Assembly (NCBI GenBank): GCA_963933205.1
Contig: CAWVTK010000025.1
Location: 1-17,130 of the forward strand
DNA length: 17,130 bases
Direction of reading: 5' to 3'
Source of the DNA: UBA6772 sp963933205
GTDB taxonomy: Bacteria; Bacteroidota; Bacteroidia; Flavobacteriales; UBA7430
The translations under genes were made by a program, and so were the position numbers. This document shows positions 7,026 to 14,983 of this stretch, in pieces. Every line of letters begins with the position of its first letter. Position 1 is the stretch's first letter. The notes under the pieces were generated by a model. It was not told the origin of the DNA. It worked only from the letters and a program-made list of their open reading frames with translations, and did no database searches.

Positions 7026-9251
7026 ATGAGAATAAATCTCAGCCTCTTGCTATTACTAATAGTGGGAGCAAATAATATATACGCTCAAGATATTCACTCC
7101 GAGCACAACATTGCAGGTTATGTATTTGAACGCAATGACAAGGGTAATTTAGTACCCATACCAGGAGCACACATATATTGTCCCAAAGAAAAAAAAGGAT
7201 CGGTAACTGTTGCCGATGGTAGCTTTAGTATACAAGCCGACTTGCCATTTCCGCACACGGTAATTGCCAGTTTTGTGGGTTATAAAAGCGATACCATCCG
7301 CCTAGAAAAAGCCGAATCCATACAATTCATTCTAGATGCTGCTGTGTTGGATGAGGTTGAGTTAATCGATCGGCAAAAGTCAAGCGCAAAATCATTACTC
7401 GCGTCAACAAACATAGAGTGGATTTCAGAAGCCGAGCTTCAAAAAGCCGCCTGCTGCAACTTATCTGAAAGCTTTGAAACAAACCCCTCTGTGGACGTTA
7501 GTTTTACAGATGCAATTACTGGAGCAAAACAAATTCAAATGCTTGGTTTAGATGGGGTTTACACACAAATTTTATCGGAAAACATGCCCTTACTAAGAGG
7601 CCTTTCAGCCTCTTATGGATTAAATTATATTCCAGGTTCCTGGGTAGAATCTATCCAGGTTGCAAAAGGCACAGGATCTGTGGTAAACGGTTTTGAATCC
7701 TTAAGTGGTCAAATTAATGTTGAATTATACAAACCCGCAACTGCAGATAAATTGTTCTGGAACACCTACGTAAGTAGCACAGGAACAATAGAAAACAACT
7801 TCATTGCATCTTCTCCAGTAAAAAACAATTGGAAAACTGCATTGTTAGGACATTATTCCTACCAAGGTAAGTCGGTTGATCAGAACGGCGATGGTTTTGC
7901 AGACGATCCAGAAATGAATAGACTTACCTTTTTAAACCGATGGGAATACAAGGGTTTTGACAACCGACACATTATGTTTGGAGTGCGTTACCTTAACGAA
8001 GACAGGGTAACAGGTCAAATAAGTCCGGTAATTGCTTCAGATGAGTTTATAGATCCTTATGAGGTTATAATGAACACTCAACAAGCAGAATTTCATTCTA
8101 AAACGGGCTTTATTTTTGACCAGCCTGGTACAAGTTTAGGTATAATAAGCTCGCTACGCTACCACAGCCAAGAAACCCTTTTTGGAAATTCTATCTACAC
8201 AGGAACCCAACACAGTCTATACCTTAATTCCATATTCCAATCTAAGTTCGGAAGCCAAAACAAAAACTACAAACTAGGTTTGAGTTACTATGCCGACAAC
8301 TATAAGGAGGAATTAAATGAAACAGACTTTATTAGAAACGACAGGACTTTGGGGGCCTTTAGTGAGGTCTCTATAAATAGTGGCGAGCGCTTTACAAGTA
8401 TTGTAGGTATGCGTGCAGACTATTCTAAACTCTGGGGAATGTGGTACAGCCCGCGCCTTCACGTACGTTTTAATCCAATAGAAACAGTGGTTTTTAGAGC
8501 TTCGGCCGGAAAAGCAAATAGACAAGCCAATATACTGGCAGAAAATATTTCATATTTTTTTAGTTCCAGAACTTTAGAAATGGATTTGTATGAAAATTTA
8601 GACGCAGAAGCTGCTTGGAACTATGGGTTTAACTTTACTACAAATTTTTCTATCCTAAATAAAGAAACCACCTTTAACATGGATGTATACCAAACAGATT
8701 TTCAAAACCAAGTAGTGGTAGATATTGAGCAAGGAGATAAAATTAAAATTTACAACCTTAATGGAACTTCTTATTCTACAAGTTTACAAATTGATGCAAC
8801 TATAGAGCCCGCAGAAGGTTGGGAGCTAAAATTTGCTCAAAAGTGGAACGAAACGAAGACTACTTATGGAGAAAATGGGTCTAGTACAACTACTTATATG
8901 CCTTTTGTTTCTAAATACCGATCGCTCGCACAAGTATCCTACGCTGCCTGGCAAAACAAATGGGATATTAATATTACGCTTCAAAATATTGGCCCAAGCA
9001 GAGTGCCAGCAAAGGGTGAGCAAGCAGAGTCTTGGTCTCCAAATTTCAACTTACTTTCTGGCCAGTTTACCAAAAGATTTAAGCGATTTGATTGGTATAT
9101 AGGAATAGAAAACGCCCTAAGCTTTACCCAAGAAAACCCAATAAGAAGTATAGAAAGTCCTTTTTCTCCAGAATTTGATGCTGCCATGATTTGGGGGCCT
9201 GTTATGGGAAGAAAAATGTATTCTGGAATACGCGTAAAATTTAACGATTAA
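7026..9251 (+). CDS. TonB-dependent outer-membrane receptor, probably metal-linked (741 aa)
   Basis: Outer-membrane active transporter of the Bacteroidota type. A signal peptide (about 1-20, ending IYAQ) leads to a carboxypeptidase-regulatory-like domain (about 28-106, with PGAHIYCP and the DGSFSI turn). The plug domain (about 125-235) contains QIQMLGLDGVYTQILSENMP, LRGLSASYGL and VAKGTGSVVNGFESLSGQIN. The rest (about 240-741) is a beta-barrel rich in alternating aromatic strands. A vicinal Cys pair, C143-C144 in KAACCNLSESFETNPSVDV, marks a subgroup I associate with heavy-metal loci. It sits between the Cys-rich small protein gene and a secreted HMA-domain gene (10-base gap), so it probably imports or binds a metal or metal-chelate using TonB energy. 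The ligand is not determined. There is no SusD partner, which argues against glycan import. Confidence 0.93.
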   Translation: MRINLSLLLLLIVGANNIYAQDIHSEHNIAGYVFERNDKGNLVPIPGAHIYCPKEKKGSVTVADGSFSIQADLPFPHTVIASFVGYKSDTIRLEKAESIQFILDAAVLDEVELIDRQKSSAKSLLASTNIEWISEAELQKAACCNLSESFETNPSVDVSFTDAITGAKQIQMLGLDGVYTQILSENMPLLRGLSASYGLNYIPGSWVESIQVAKGTGSVVNGFESLSGQINVELYKPATADKLFWNTYVSSTGTIENNFIASSPVKNNWKTALLGHYSYQGKSVDQNGDGFADDPEMNRLTFLNRWEYKGFDNRHIMFGVRYLNEDRVTGQISPVIASDEFIDPYEVIMNTQQAEFHSKTGFIFDQPGTSLGIISSLRYHSQETLFGNSIYTGTQHSLYLNSIFQSKFGSQNKNYKLGLSYYADNYKEELNETDFIRNDRTLGAFSEVSINSGERFTSIVGMRADYSKLWGMWYSPRLHVRFNPIETVVFRASAGKANRQANILAENISYFFSSRTLEMDLYENLDAEAAWNYGFNFTTNFSILNKETTFNMDVYQTDFQNQVVVDIEQGDKIKIYNLNGTSYSTSLQIDATIEPAEGWELKFAQKWNETKTTYGENGSSTTTYMPFVSKYRSLAQVSYAAWQNKWDINITLQNIGPSRVPAKGEQAESWSPNFNLLSGQFTKRFKRFDWYIGIENALSFTQENPIRSIESPFSPEFDAAMIWGPVMGRKMYSGIRVKFND

Positions 9252-9261
9252 AGAACAAATT

Positions 9262-9603
9262 ATGAAAAATTTAGCATGGATATTAGCCGTTGTTTTAACA
9301 ACCTCTTCAATGGCTCAAAACAAACACAAGAAAGTAGAAACGGTAAACATACAAACCAGTGCCGTATGCGAAATGTGCGAAGAGCTTATTATTGACAAAA
9401 ATTTGGTCTTTGAAAAAGGAGTTAAATATGCAGAGATGGATGTGGAAACTGGCTTGCTTACCGTAAGTTATCGGAACGATAAAACATCAGCAGATCAAAT
9501 AAGACACTTAATTAGTGATTTGGGCTATTCTGCAGATTCGGTTAAAGCAGACCCAGAAGCGTATGATAATTTACATTTTTGTTGTAAAAAGAAATGCAAG
9601 TAA
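9262..9603 (+). CDS. Secreted heavy-metal-associated (HMA) domain protein (113 aa)
   Basis: Small periplasmic metal-binding protein. A signal peptide (1-18, ending SSMAQ) precedes a ferredoxin-like HMA fold (about 25-95). Its metal loop is TSAVCEMCEE, with a CxxC at C36 and C39, followed by the expected strand/helix pattern ending in IRHLISDLGYSAD. Cytosolic copper chaperones have GMTCxxC; the TSA.C.MC form is the usual one in secreted Bacteroidota members. The tail NLHFCCKKKCK adds H105, C107, C108 and C112, a possible second site. It lies 10 bases after the TonB receptor gene and 10 bases before the MFS gene, so one operon is almost certain. It probably ferries copper or a similar soft metal between the outer-membrane receptor and inner-membrane export or import. 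Metal identity is inferred. Confidence 0.9.
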   Translation: MKNLAWILAVVLTTSSMAQNKHKKVETVNIQTSAVCEMCEELIIDKNLVFEKGVKYAEMDVETGLLTVSYRNDKTSADQIRHLISDLGYSADSVKADPEAYDNLHFCCKKKCK

Positions 9604-9613
9604 ACCCTAAGCA

Positions 9614-10816
9614 GTGACAAAAAAATTAGGTTTAAAAGAAAACTTACCGCAGTTTTTACTCTTGGTACTGGTAAACGCCTTTGTGGGCGGCATACTTGGT
9701 TTAGAGAGGGTTATACTACCTCAAATTGCAGAAGTAGAATTTGGAATGGCAGTGAAAACTGCCATTCTTAGTTTTATTGTTGTTTTTGGTATTGTAAAAG
9801 CTTTGACCAACTACCTTATGGGTAAGTTTGCAAATACGTTTGGAAGAAAACGCTTTTTGGTTTTGGGCTGGTTGTTTGCTATTCCTGTACCCTTTTTATT
9901 ACTCTATGCTCAATCTTGGAACTGGATCATTTGGGCAAATGTGTTTTTAGGAATCAATCAAGGTTTGGCTTGGTCTAGTACCATTATTATGAAAATAGAT
10001 TTGGTTGGGCCAAAAAACAGAGGCTTTGCCATGGGGGTTAATGAAGCTGCAGGCTACTTATCGGTTGGGGTTTTTGCATTTATTTCGGCCTGGATTGCTT
10101 CAAACTATGGATTGCATCCTTACCCATTTTATGTAGCATTTGTTTTAGTTTTCTTAGGCTTATTTACCTCAATACTCTTTGTAAAAGATACGGCTGCTTT
10201 TGTTTCTTTAGAAGAGAATGAAAGTCGAATTCCTAAATTAAATAACATTTTTAGGGCAACTACTTTAAGCCATTCAAGCCTTTCGAGCATCACTATTGCA
10301 GGCATGGTAAATAATGTAAACGATGGGATGATGTGGGGTTTACTTCCAATTATGCTAGCCGCTCAGAGTTTCTCTCTAAAAAGTATTGGGTTTTTGGTAG
10401 CATTGTATCCCGCAGTATGGGGTTTCGGACAATTGTTTACAGGTGCATTGGCCGATAAGTATTCTAAAAAAGGATTGCTTGTTTTAGGAATGCTGGTTCA
10501 ATCCATCGGAATAATGATGATTGCTTATTACAACAGTTTTAATTTCATTTTTGCAGCTGCCATTTTACTTGGAATCGGAACCGCCCTGGTCTACCCTACC
10601 TTTTTAGCTGCAATAGCAGAGTTTAGTCATCCACAACAAAGAGCAGAATGCATAGGTGTTTACCGTTTGTGGAGAGATTTGGGCTATGCAATAGGTGCCT
10701 TAACTTCTGGAATAATAGCAGATATATATGGAATACAGGCTGCTTTTGTTGTGATAGCTTTAGTTACTTTAGCTGCTGCAATACAGCTGGCTTATAGGAT
10801 GCGAAACAAGGTTTAA
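9614..10816 (+). CDS. Major facilitator superfamily transporter (400 aa)
   Basis: Twelve-helix inner-membrane transporter of the usual MFS length. The loop 2-3 motif is GKFANTFGRKR (about 70-80) and its second-half counterpart is TGALADKYSKKG (about 276-287). Other notable segments are NNVNDGMMWGLLP (helix 7) and RAECIGVYRLWRDLGYAIGA (between helices 10 and 11), both with charged or polar residues that may line the path. Translation begins at a GTG (9614); no upstream ATG exists and the next internal Met would remove helix 1. The gene lies 10 bases after the HMA gene, which suggests a role in metal or metal-chelate movement, but MFS sequence alone does not show substrate or direction. Its stop codon overlaps that of radA on the opposite strand, so there is no room for a conventional terminator between them. 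Confidence 0.88.
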   Translation: MTKKLGLKENLPQFLLLVLVNAFVGGILGLERVILPQIAEVEFGMAVKTAILSFIVVFGIVKALTNYLMGKFANTFGRKRFLVLGWLFAIPVPFLLLYAQSWNWIIWANVFLGINQGLAWSSTIIMKIDLVGPKNRGFAMGVNEAAGYLSVGVFAFISAWIASNYGLHPYPFYVAFVLVFLGLFTSILFVKDTAAFVSLEENESRIPKLNNIFRATTLSHSSLSSITIAGMVNNVNDGMMWGLLPIMLAAQSFSLKSIGFLVALYPAVWGFGQLFTGALADKYSKKGLLVLGMLVQSIGIMMIAYYNSFNFIFAAAILLGIGTALVYPTFLAAIAEFSHPQQRAECIGVYRLWRDLGYAIGALTSGIIADIYGIQAAFVVIALVTLAAAIQLAYRMRNKV

Positions 10817-12177
10817 TTAAATAGCGTTTGGTACACTTCTTCAACCGTTCCAAATTCCATAACCTTAATTGCAAATTTTCCTTTTTCAACTTTATTGTAC
10901 TGAGAGATAAATATTTGATCGAAGCCTAGCTTTTCTGCTTCTAAAATACGCTGCTCTATTCGGGTAGCAGGACGAATTTCTCCGGAAAGACCTACCTCGC
11001 CAGCAAAGCATATTTTATCGGGAATGGCGCAGTCTTCGTTAGAAGATAAAACGGCACAAACAACCGCTAAATCTATCGAAGGATCGTCTACTTTTATTCC
11101 TCCAGTGATGTTTAAAAACACATCTTTGGCACCTAGTCTAAACCCACACCTTTTTTCTAAAACGGCTAGTAACATGTTTAATCTGCGTAAATCGAATCCG
11201 GTAGCACTTCTTTGTGGCGTTCCGTATACTGCAGAGCTTACAAGCGCTTGAATTTCAATTAGCATCGGACGCATACCTTCTACAGTAGCAGAAATTGCTG
11301 TACCACTTAGGGCTTCATCTTTTTGAGAAATCAGGATCTCAGAAGGATTGTTTACCTCTCTTAGTCCGTGACTTACCATTTCGTAAATCCCGAGTTCTGC
11401 TGTAGAGCCAAATCGATTCTTCTGAGCTCTAAGAATTCGGTAAATGTGGTTTCGGTCGCCCTCAAACTGAAGGACTACGTCTACCATATGTTCTAATATT
11501 TTTGGGCCCGCAATGTTTCCATCTTTGGTTATGTGCCCAATTAAAATTACGGGTGTTGCGGTTTCTTTAGCAAAGCGCAGCAACTCGGCTGCTGTTTCTC
11601 TAATTTGAGAAATAGAGCCAGGAGAAGATTCTATAGATTGGGTGTGTAGTGTTTGTATAGAGTCTATAACCAGTAAGTCTGGTTGTAGCTCTTTAATGTG
11701 TTTAAAAATGTTTTGTGTACATGTTTCTGTTAAAATATAACAATCAGAAGCACCTTCTCCCAAACGCTCTGCACGCATTTTAATTTGCTTATCACTTTCT
11801 TCGCCCGAAACATAAAGAGTTTTGCAGTGGTTAAGACTTAGGGCTAATTGTAGCATTAGAGTAGACTTTCCTATGCCAGGCTCTCCTCCCAATAGAATGA
11901 TTGCGCCAGGAACAATACCGCCGCCCAAAACACGGTCTAATTCTATATTATAGGTTTTAATTCGTTCTTCGTTCTCAATAGAAATATCGGCTACTTTTAA
12001 GGCTTTAACTCTATGTTTGGATTCATTTTTAGACCAAACCTTTACCTCTTCTTTCTGCACAACCTCCTCTACAACAGTGTTCCACTCTTTACAAATGGTA
12101 CACTGACCTTGCCATTTAGGATGTTGTGAGCCACAACTCTGACAAAAATAAGCTGTTTTTATTTTAGTTTTAACCAT
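10813..12177 (-). CDS. radA: DNA repair protein RadA
   Basis: RecA-like ATPase that promotes branch migration and processing of recombination intermediates. The N-terminal zinc finger has C12, C15, C26 and C29 (FCQSCGSQ, GQCTICKEW). The RecA-type core has Walker A GEPGIGKST (98-106), Walker B LLVIDSIQ (about 168-175) and the RadA signature KNRFG (253-257). The C-terminal Lon-protease-like domain (about 280-454) includes VEGMRPMLIEIQALV and the GLSGEIRPATRIEQRI segment; in this family it is structural, not proteolytic. At 454 residues it is full length. It is the last gene of the minus-strand panC-to-radA run, starting one base after the stop of the nucleotidyltransferase gene. It converges on the MFS gene with a 4-base overlap of stop codons. 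Confidence 0.97.
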   Translation of the reverse strand: MVKTKIKTAYFCQSCGSQHPKWQGQCTICKEWNTVVEEVVQKEEVKVWSKNESKHRVKALKVADISIENEERIKTYNIELDRVLGGGIVPGAIILLGGEPGIGKSTLMLQLALSLNHCKTLYVSGEESDKQIKMRAERLGEGASDCYILTETCTQNIFKHIKELQPDLLVIDSIQTLHTQSIESSPGSISQIRETAAELLRFAKETATPVILIGHITKDGNIAGPKILEHMVDVVLQFEGDRNHIYRILRAQKNRFGSTAELGIYEMVSHGLREVNNPSEILISQKDEALSGTAISATVEGMRPMLIEIQALVSSAVYGTPQRSATGFDLRRLNMLLAVLEKRCGFRLGAKDVFLNITGGIKVDDPSIDLAVVCAVLSSNEDCAIPDKICFAGEVGLSGEIRPATRIEQRILEAEKLGFDQIFISQYNKVEKGKFAIKVMEFGTVEEVYQTLFN

Positions 12178-12178
12178 C

Positions 12179-12670
12179 TTAACCTTTTACAATCTTGTCT
12201 ATTAATTTTGAACTCGAAAAGCCTTGTACAAATTCTATTGTTTGCACGTGGCCGCCATTTTCTAAAACCAACTCATGACCTACAATGCCTTCAATTGTAT
12301 AATCGCCACCTTTAACCAAAACATCTGGTTTAATCCAAGAGATCAAATCGATTGGAGTTTGGTCATCAAAAAAAATAACTGCGTCTATAAATTGCATAGA
12401 AGCCAAAATGTGAGCCCTACTTAACTCGTCTTTTATGGGGCGAGATGGTCCCTTTACCTTTTGAACTGATGCGTCTGTATTTAAACCAACAATGAGTTTA
12501 TCGCCTAGATCTCTAGCTTTAGCTAAATAGTCAATATGCCCAAGGTGTACTAGGTCGAAGCAACCGTTTGTAAATACAATTTTTTGGCTAGTTGTACGCC
12601 ACAATTTAAGCTGTATTTCTAAGGCTGATTTAGTTGAAATCTTAGTTTGAAGGAGTTTCAATTGCTTCAT
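12179..12670 (-). CDS. rfaE2: RfaE2-type nucleotidyltransferase (D-beta-D-heptose-1-phosphate adenylyltransferase-like)
   Basis: Cytidylyltransferase-fold enzyme expected to transfer AMP from ATP to a heptose-1-phosphate, giving an ADP-heptose for lipopolysaccharide or other glycans. The nucleotide site is FTNGCFDLVHLGHIDYL, with the HxGH motif at 42-45. Downstream segments GLNTDASVQKVKGPSRPI, PDVLVKGGDY and GFSSSKLIDKI match the family. It is 163 residues, the size of the stand-alone transferase, without the ribokinase-like kinase domain fused in E. coli HldE. I chose the ATG at 12670 (MKQLKLLQTKI), which matches homologues I recall; a TTG at 12715 also opens the frame but would extend deeper into the upstream gene. 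It overlaps the flippase-like gene by 29 bases, suggesting translational coupling. Other members of the fold (glycerol-3-phosphate cytidylyltransferase) are possible but fit less well. Confidence 0.88.
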   Translation of the reverse strand: MKQLKLLQTKISTKSALEIQLKLWRTTSQKIVFTNGCFDLVHLGHIDYLAKARDLGDKLIVGLNTDASVQKVKGPSRPIKDELSRAHILASMQFIDAVIFFDDQTPIDLISWIKPDVLVKGGDYTIEGIVGHELVLENGGHVQTIEFVQGFSSSKLIDKIVKG

Positions 12671-13655
12671 TAGGTTTCGCTTTTCTTTTAGCGAAAGATA
12701 AAACAATTGCCGCAATAATTCCGGTGATGATAATCATTATTGATTGAGCAGAGTGAATTAAAACAGCAAGTGTAGCACCTGTAGTTTCGCTTAAACCTAT
12801 ACTTACAATCCCTATGGTTACTGCAGCGTGATAGGGCCCAATACCTCCTTGTACTGGAACCACCATTCCTAAACCTCCAATAACGGTGATGTATAACCCA
12901 TCGGCAAGCGTAAGGTGTGCTGTTTCTGGTATACTATAGAAACAGATAAAAGTCATGAGTAAATACATGGTCCAAATAAGAAGGGTGTAAACCACAAAAA
13001 GGCCTTTTTGTTTCATGTAAAAAGCAGTTTGAAAACCTTCTTTTACACCCATCCAAAGTTTGTTGATTTTTTGATAAAGAGCCGTTTTCTTTAAATGACT
13101 TCTAAATAAATACAGGGCCAAAGGAATTGCTAGCAAGCAGCCTATAAAAATAATTTTACCCAAGCTAATTTCTTCTGTTGCTCCAGAGTTAAAAACGGTA
13201 CCAAAAAAGGCACTTAGTTCTTTAAACTTTAATACAAAACTAATGCAAATGCAGGCAACAAGAAGCACTAAATCTATTGTACGCTCCAATAAAATGGTGC
13301 CAAAAAGTTTATTTACTGGAATTCCGGTAACCTTATAAAGACTGGTACATCTTACCAACTCTCCAGCTCTAGGAAATATAATGTTGGCAAAATATCCGGC
13401 AGCAACAGCTTGTGTGGCATGATTGGCAGATACTTTATAATTCATGGTTTCTAAAAGAAGCAACCATCTTAAGCCTCGGAAAAGGTAAGCTGCATAACCA
13501 AAGAACATAGAAAAAATAAGCCATTTGTATTCTGCATTCTGCAAATCCAGAAGCATCTTCTCTAAATCTTTGTCTTTAAAAACAGCGTATAAAATAGAGA
13601 GTCCTATTCCTAAAAAGAAAAGATATTTGAGGGCAGAAAAAAGTTTGGCCTTCAT
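12642..13655 (-). CDS. Flippase-like / lysylphosphatidylglycerol synthase TM-domain protein (337 aa)
   Basis: Polytopic inner-membrane protein of the UPF0104/AglD-like group, corresponding to the membrane half of MprF without its lysyl-transferase domain. About eight hydrophobic helices are visible. Family signatures are FPRAGELVRCTSLYKVTGI and the following LLERTIDLV (about 93-120), and the PVQGGIGPYHAAVTIGI loop (about 265-281). Members are thought to move lipids or lipid-linked sugars across the membrane; the substrate here is not shown. Its ATG immediately follows the panD stop (TAG then ATG, no spacer), and its 3' end overlaps the RfaE2-type gene. An envelope-glycan role fits that neighbour, but co-localisation with panC/panD is a common flavobacterial arrangement and may simply be operon packing. 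Confidence 0.87.
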   Translation of the reverse strand: MKAKLFSALKYLFFLGIGLSILYAVFKDKDLEKMLLDLQNAEYKWLIFSMFFGYAAYLFRGLRWLLLLETMNYKVSANHATQAVAAGYFANIIFPRAGELVRCTSLYKVTGIPVNKLFGTILLERTIDLVLLVACICISFVLKFKELSAFFGTVFNSGATEEISLGKIIFIGCLLAIPLALYLFRSHLKKTALYQKINKLWMGVKEGFQTAFYMKQKGLFVVYTLLIWTMYLLMTFICFYSIPETAHLTLADGLYITVIGGLGMVVPVQGGIGPYHAAVTIGIVSIGLSETTGATLAVLIHSAQSIMIIITGIIAAIVLSFAKRKAKPNEAIETPSN

Positions 13656-14006
13656 CTAATCTAAGGTGTTGGTTAGTTCGTTAGGAAAAATAAGTGTCGG
13701 TTTAAAAATCTTAGCCTCTTCTAAAGTCATGCTAGCATAAGTAATAATAATTACAATGTCACCCGTTTGTACTCTTCTTGCAGCAGGCCCATTCATACAG
13801 ATCTCACCCAAACCTCTAGCACCTGTTATAGCATAAGTTTCGAGTCTCTCACCATTATTAACATTAACTACTTGTACCTTTTCACCTTCAATTATATTTG
13901 AGGCATCCATTAAATCTTCATCAATGGTAATGCTGCCAATATAATTTAAATCGGCTTGAGTGATTTTTACTCTATGTATCTTGGATTTTACTACTTCTAT
14001 ATGCAT
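13656..14006 (-). CDS. panD: Aspartate 1-decarboxylase (PanD)
   Basis: Pyruvoyl-dependent enzyme that decarboxylates L-aspartate to beta-alanine for pantothenate. The proenzyme self-cleaves between G24 and S25 in NYIGSIT, generating the pyruvoyl group. Known active-site residues of the E. coli enzyme are present at the same numbers: K9, Y22, R54, T57, Y58 and N72 (in CMNGPAAR). The length of 116 residues is within the usual range. It lies 18 bases after panC and directly abuts the flippase-like gene, so panC and panD supply the pathway's last steps from one transcript. No PanM/PanZ-type maturation factor is encoded nearby, as expected outside enterobacteria. Confidence 0.97.
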   Translation of the reverse strand: MHIEVVKSKIHRVKITQADLNYIGSITIDEDLMDASNIIEGEKVQVVNVNNGERLETYAITGARGLGEICMNGPAARRVQTGDIVIIITYASMTLEEAKIFKPTLIFPNELTNTLD

Positions 14007-14024
14007 GATGCGAAATTAATCAAT

Positions 14025-14873
14025 TTAATTAATTTTCAACAATATGTTATCTATTAAACGAATTGTACCAGCAAAGACTGCAATACAAGCAATATGAGAC
14101 GATGTACTGTTCAAATTCTCTGAAGGTTCTAGAGAACTTGGCTTTGATATTTCAAAATATTCAAGCTCTAAGTCTTGATCAGCATTAAATTGATTTTTCA
14201 TCCAACTTTTAAGTTCCTCAATAGTTCTATTTTGCGCCATTTCGGATACCTTACTAAGTCTTATGTAAATTTGAGAAGCTGCTTTTTTCTGATGTTCTGT
14301 TAGGCGAATGTTTCTAGAGCTCATGGCTAAGCCGCTCTTTTCTCTGGCTGTAGCGCAGGGAACTATTTCAATAGGGAATTTGGCTTGTGTAACTATTGAT
14401 TGAACAACGGCTAATTGTTGAAAATCTTTTTCCCCGAAATAGGCTCTTTGAGGTTTGATAAGATCAAATAAACGACTCACAACCATAGCAACTCCATTAA
14501 AATGACCCGGCCTGTTTAATCCTTCCATAACCTCTGCCAATACTCCAAATTTATAAGCTCTAGGCTTAAAATCTTGAGGATAAATTTCTTCTGTTGATGG
14601 AGTAAAAACAAAGTCGCAACCAGCTGCATCAAGTAATGCTAAATCTGAATTTAACTGATTGGGGTAATTCTCTAAATCTTTGGGATTATTGAACTGCGTT
14701 GGGTTTACAAAAATAGAACAGATCGTAAAATTGTTTTCTGCAAGAGATTTTGCAACCAAACTAATGTGCCCACTGTGTAAAGCCCCCATAGTTGGCACAA
14801 AACCTAAACTATTGATATTTACATATTTACCTAACAAAGATGTTAAGTCCTTTACCGTAGATACGATTCTCAT
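14025..14873 (-). CDS. panC: Pantothenate synthetase (PanC)
   Basis: Cytosolic ATP-dependent ligase that condenses pantoate with beta-alanine to give pantothenate, the coenzyme A precursor. The nucleotidylyl-transferase motif is VPTMGALHSGH (about 26-36). Further signatures are FVNPTQFNNPKDLENYP, the pantoate-binding region GLNRPGHFNGVAMVV, FGEKDFQQL and the KMSKS-like REKSGLAMSSRN. At 282 residues it is full length. It is the first gene of the minus-strand run leading through panD to radA, with a -7 element about 30 bases upstream. It is divergent from the GlgA-like gene. Confidence 0.97.
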   Translation of the reverse strand: MRIVSTVKDLTSLLGKYVNINSLGFVPTMGALHSGHISLVAKSLAENNFTICSIFVNPTQFNNPKDLENYPNQLNSDLALLDAAGCDFVFTPSTEEIYPQDFKPRAYKFGVLAEVMEGLNRPGHFNGVAMVVSRLFDLIKPQRAYFGEKDFQQLAVVQSIVTQAKFPIEIVPCATAREKSGLAMSSRNIRLTEHQKKAASQIYIRLSKVSEMAQNRTIEELKSWMKNQFNADQDLELEYFEISKPSSLEPSENLNSTSSHIACIAVFAGTIRLIDNILLKIN

Positions 14874-14902
14874 TTGCCTTAATATTCAGTAAAATATGGG
14901 CT

Positions 14903-14910
14903 CAAAGCTA
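14903..14910 (-). promoter_or_regulatory. Probable -7 element of the panC operon promoter
   Basis: On the minus strand the sequence reads TAGCTTTG, an exact match to TAnnTTTG, 29 bases upstream of the panC ATG. The expected start site would leave a leader of roughly 20-25 bases. The -33 region is AT-rich with no clear TTG, so the call rests on the -7 match and position. Confidence 0.5.
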
Positions 14911-14942
14911 AGTAAAAACTTAATAAAGTGTAGAATATTTTG

Positions 14943-14950
14943 TACTTTCG
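14943..14950 (+). promoter_or_regulatory. Probable -7 element for the GlgA-like/DUF4270 unit
   Basis: TACTTTCG is a one-mismatch variant of TAnnTTTG, 33 bases before the ATG at 14984. Together with the minus-strand element at 14903-14910 it gives two back-to-back promoters in the 110-base divergent gap. No clear -33 TTG is seen. Confidence 0.5.
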
Positions 14951-14983
14951 CACTCTTATTTGACGAATAAAGAAACTAGCATT

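Noticed and set aside
8833..9102. Plus-strand frame of 89 residues overlapping the TonB receptor barrel
   Set aside because: It is in another frame of a well-supported receptor gene and shows no motif.
10813..14873. Whole minus-strand block as a novel system
   Set aside because: panC, panD and radA are standard core genes, and the arrangement resembles common Flavobacteria gene order.
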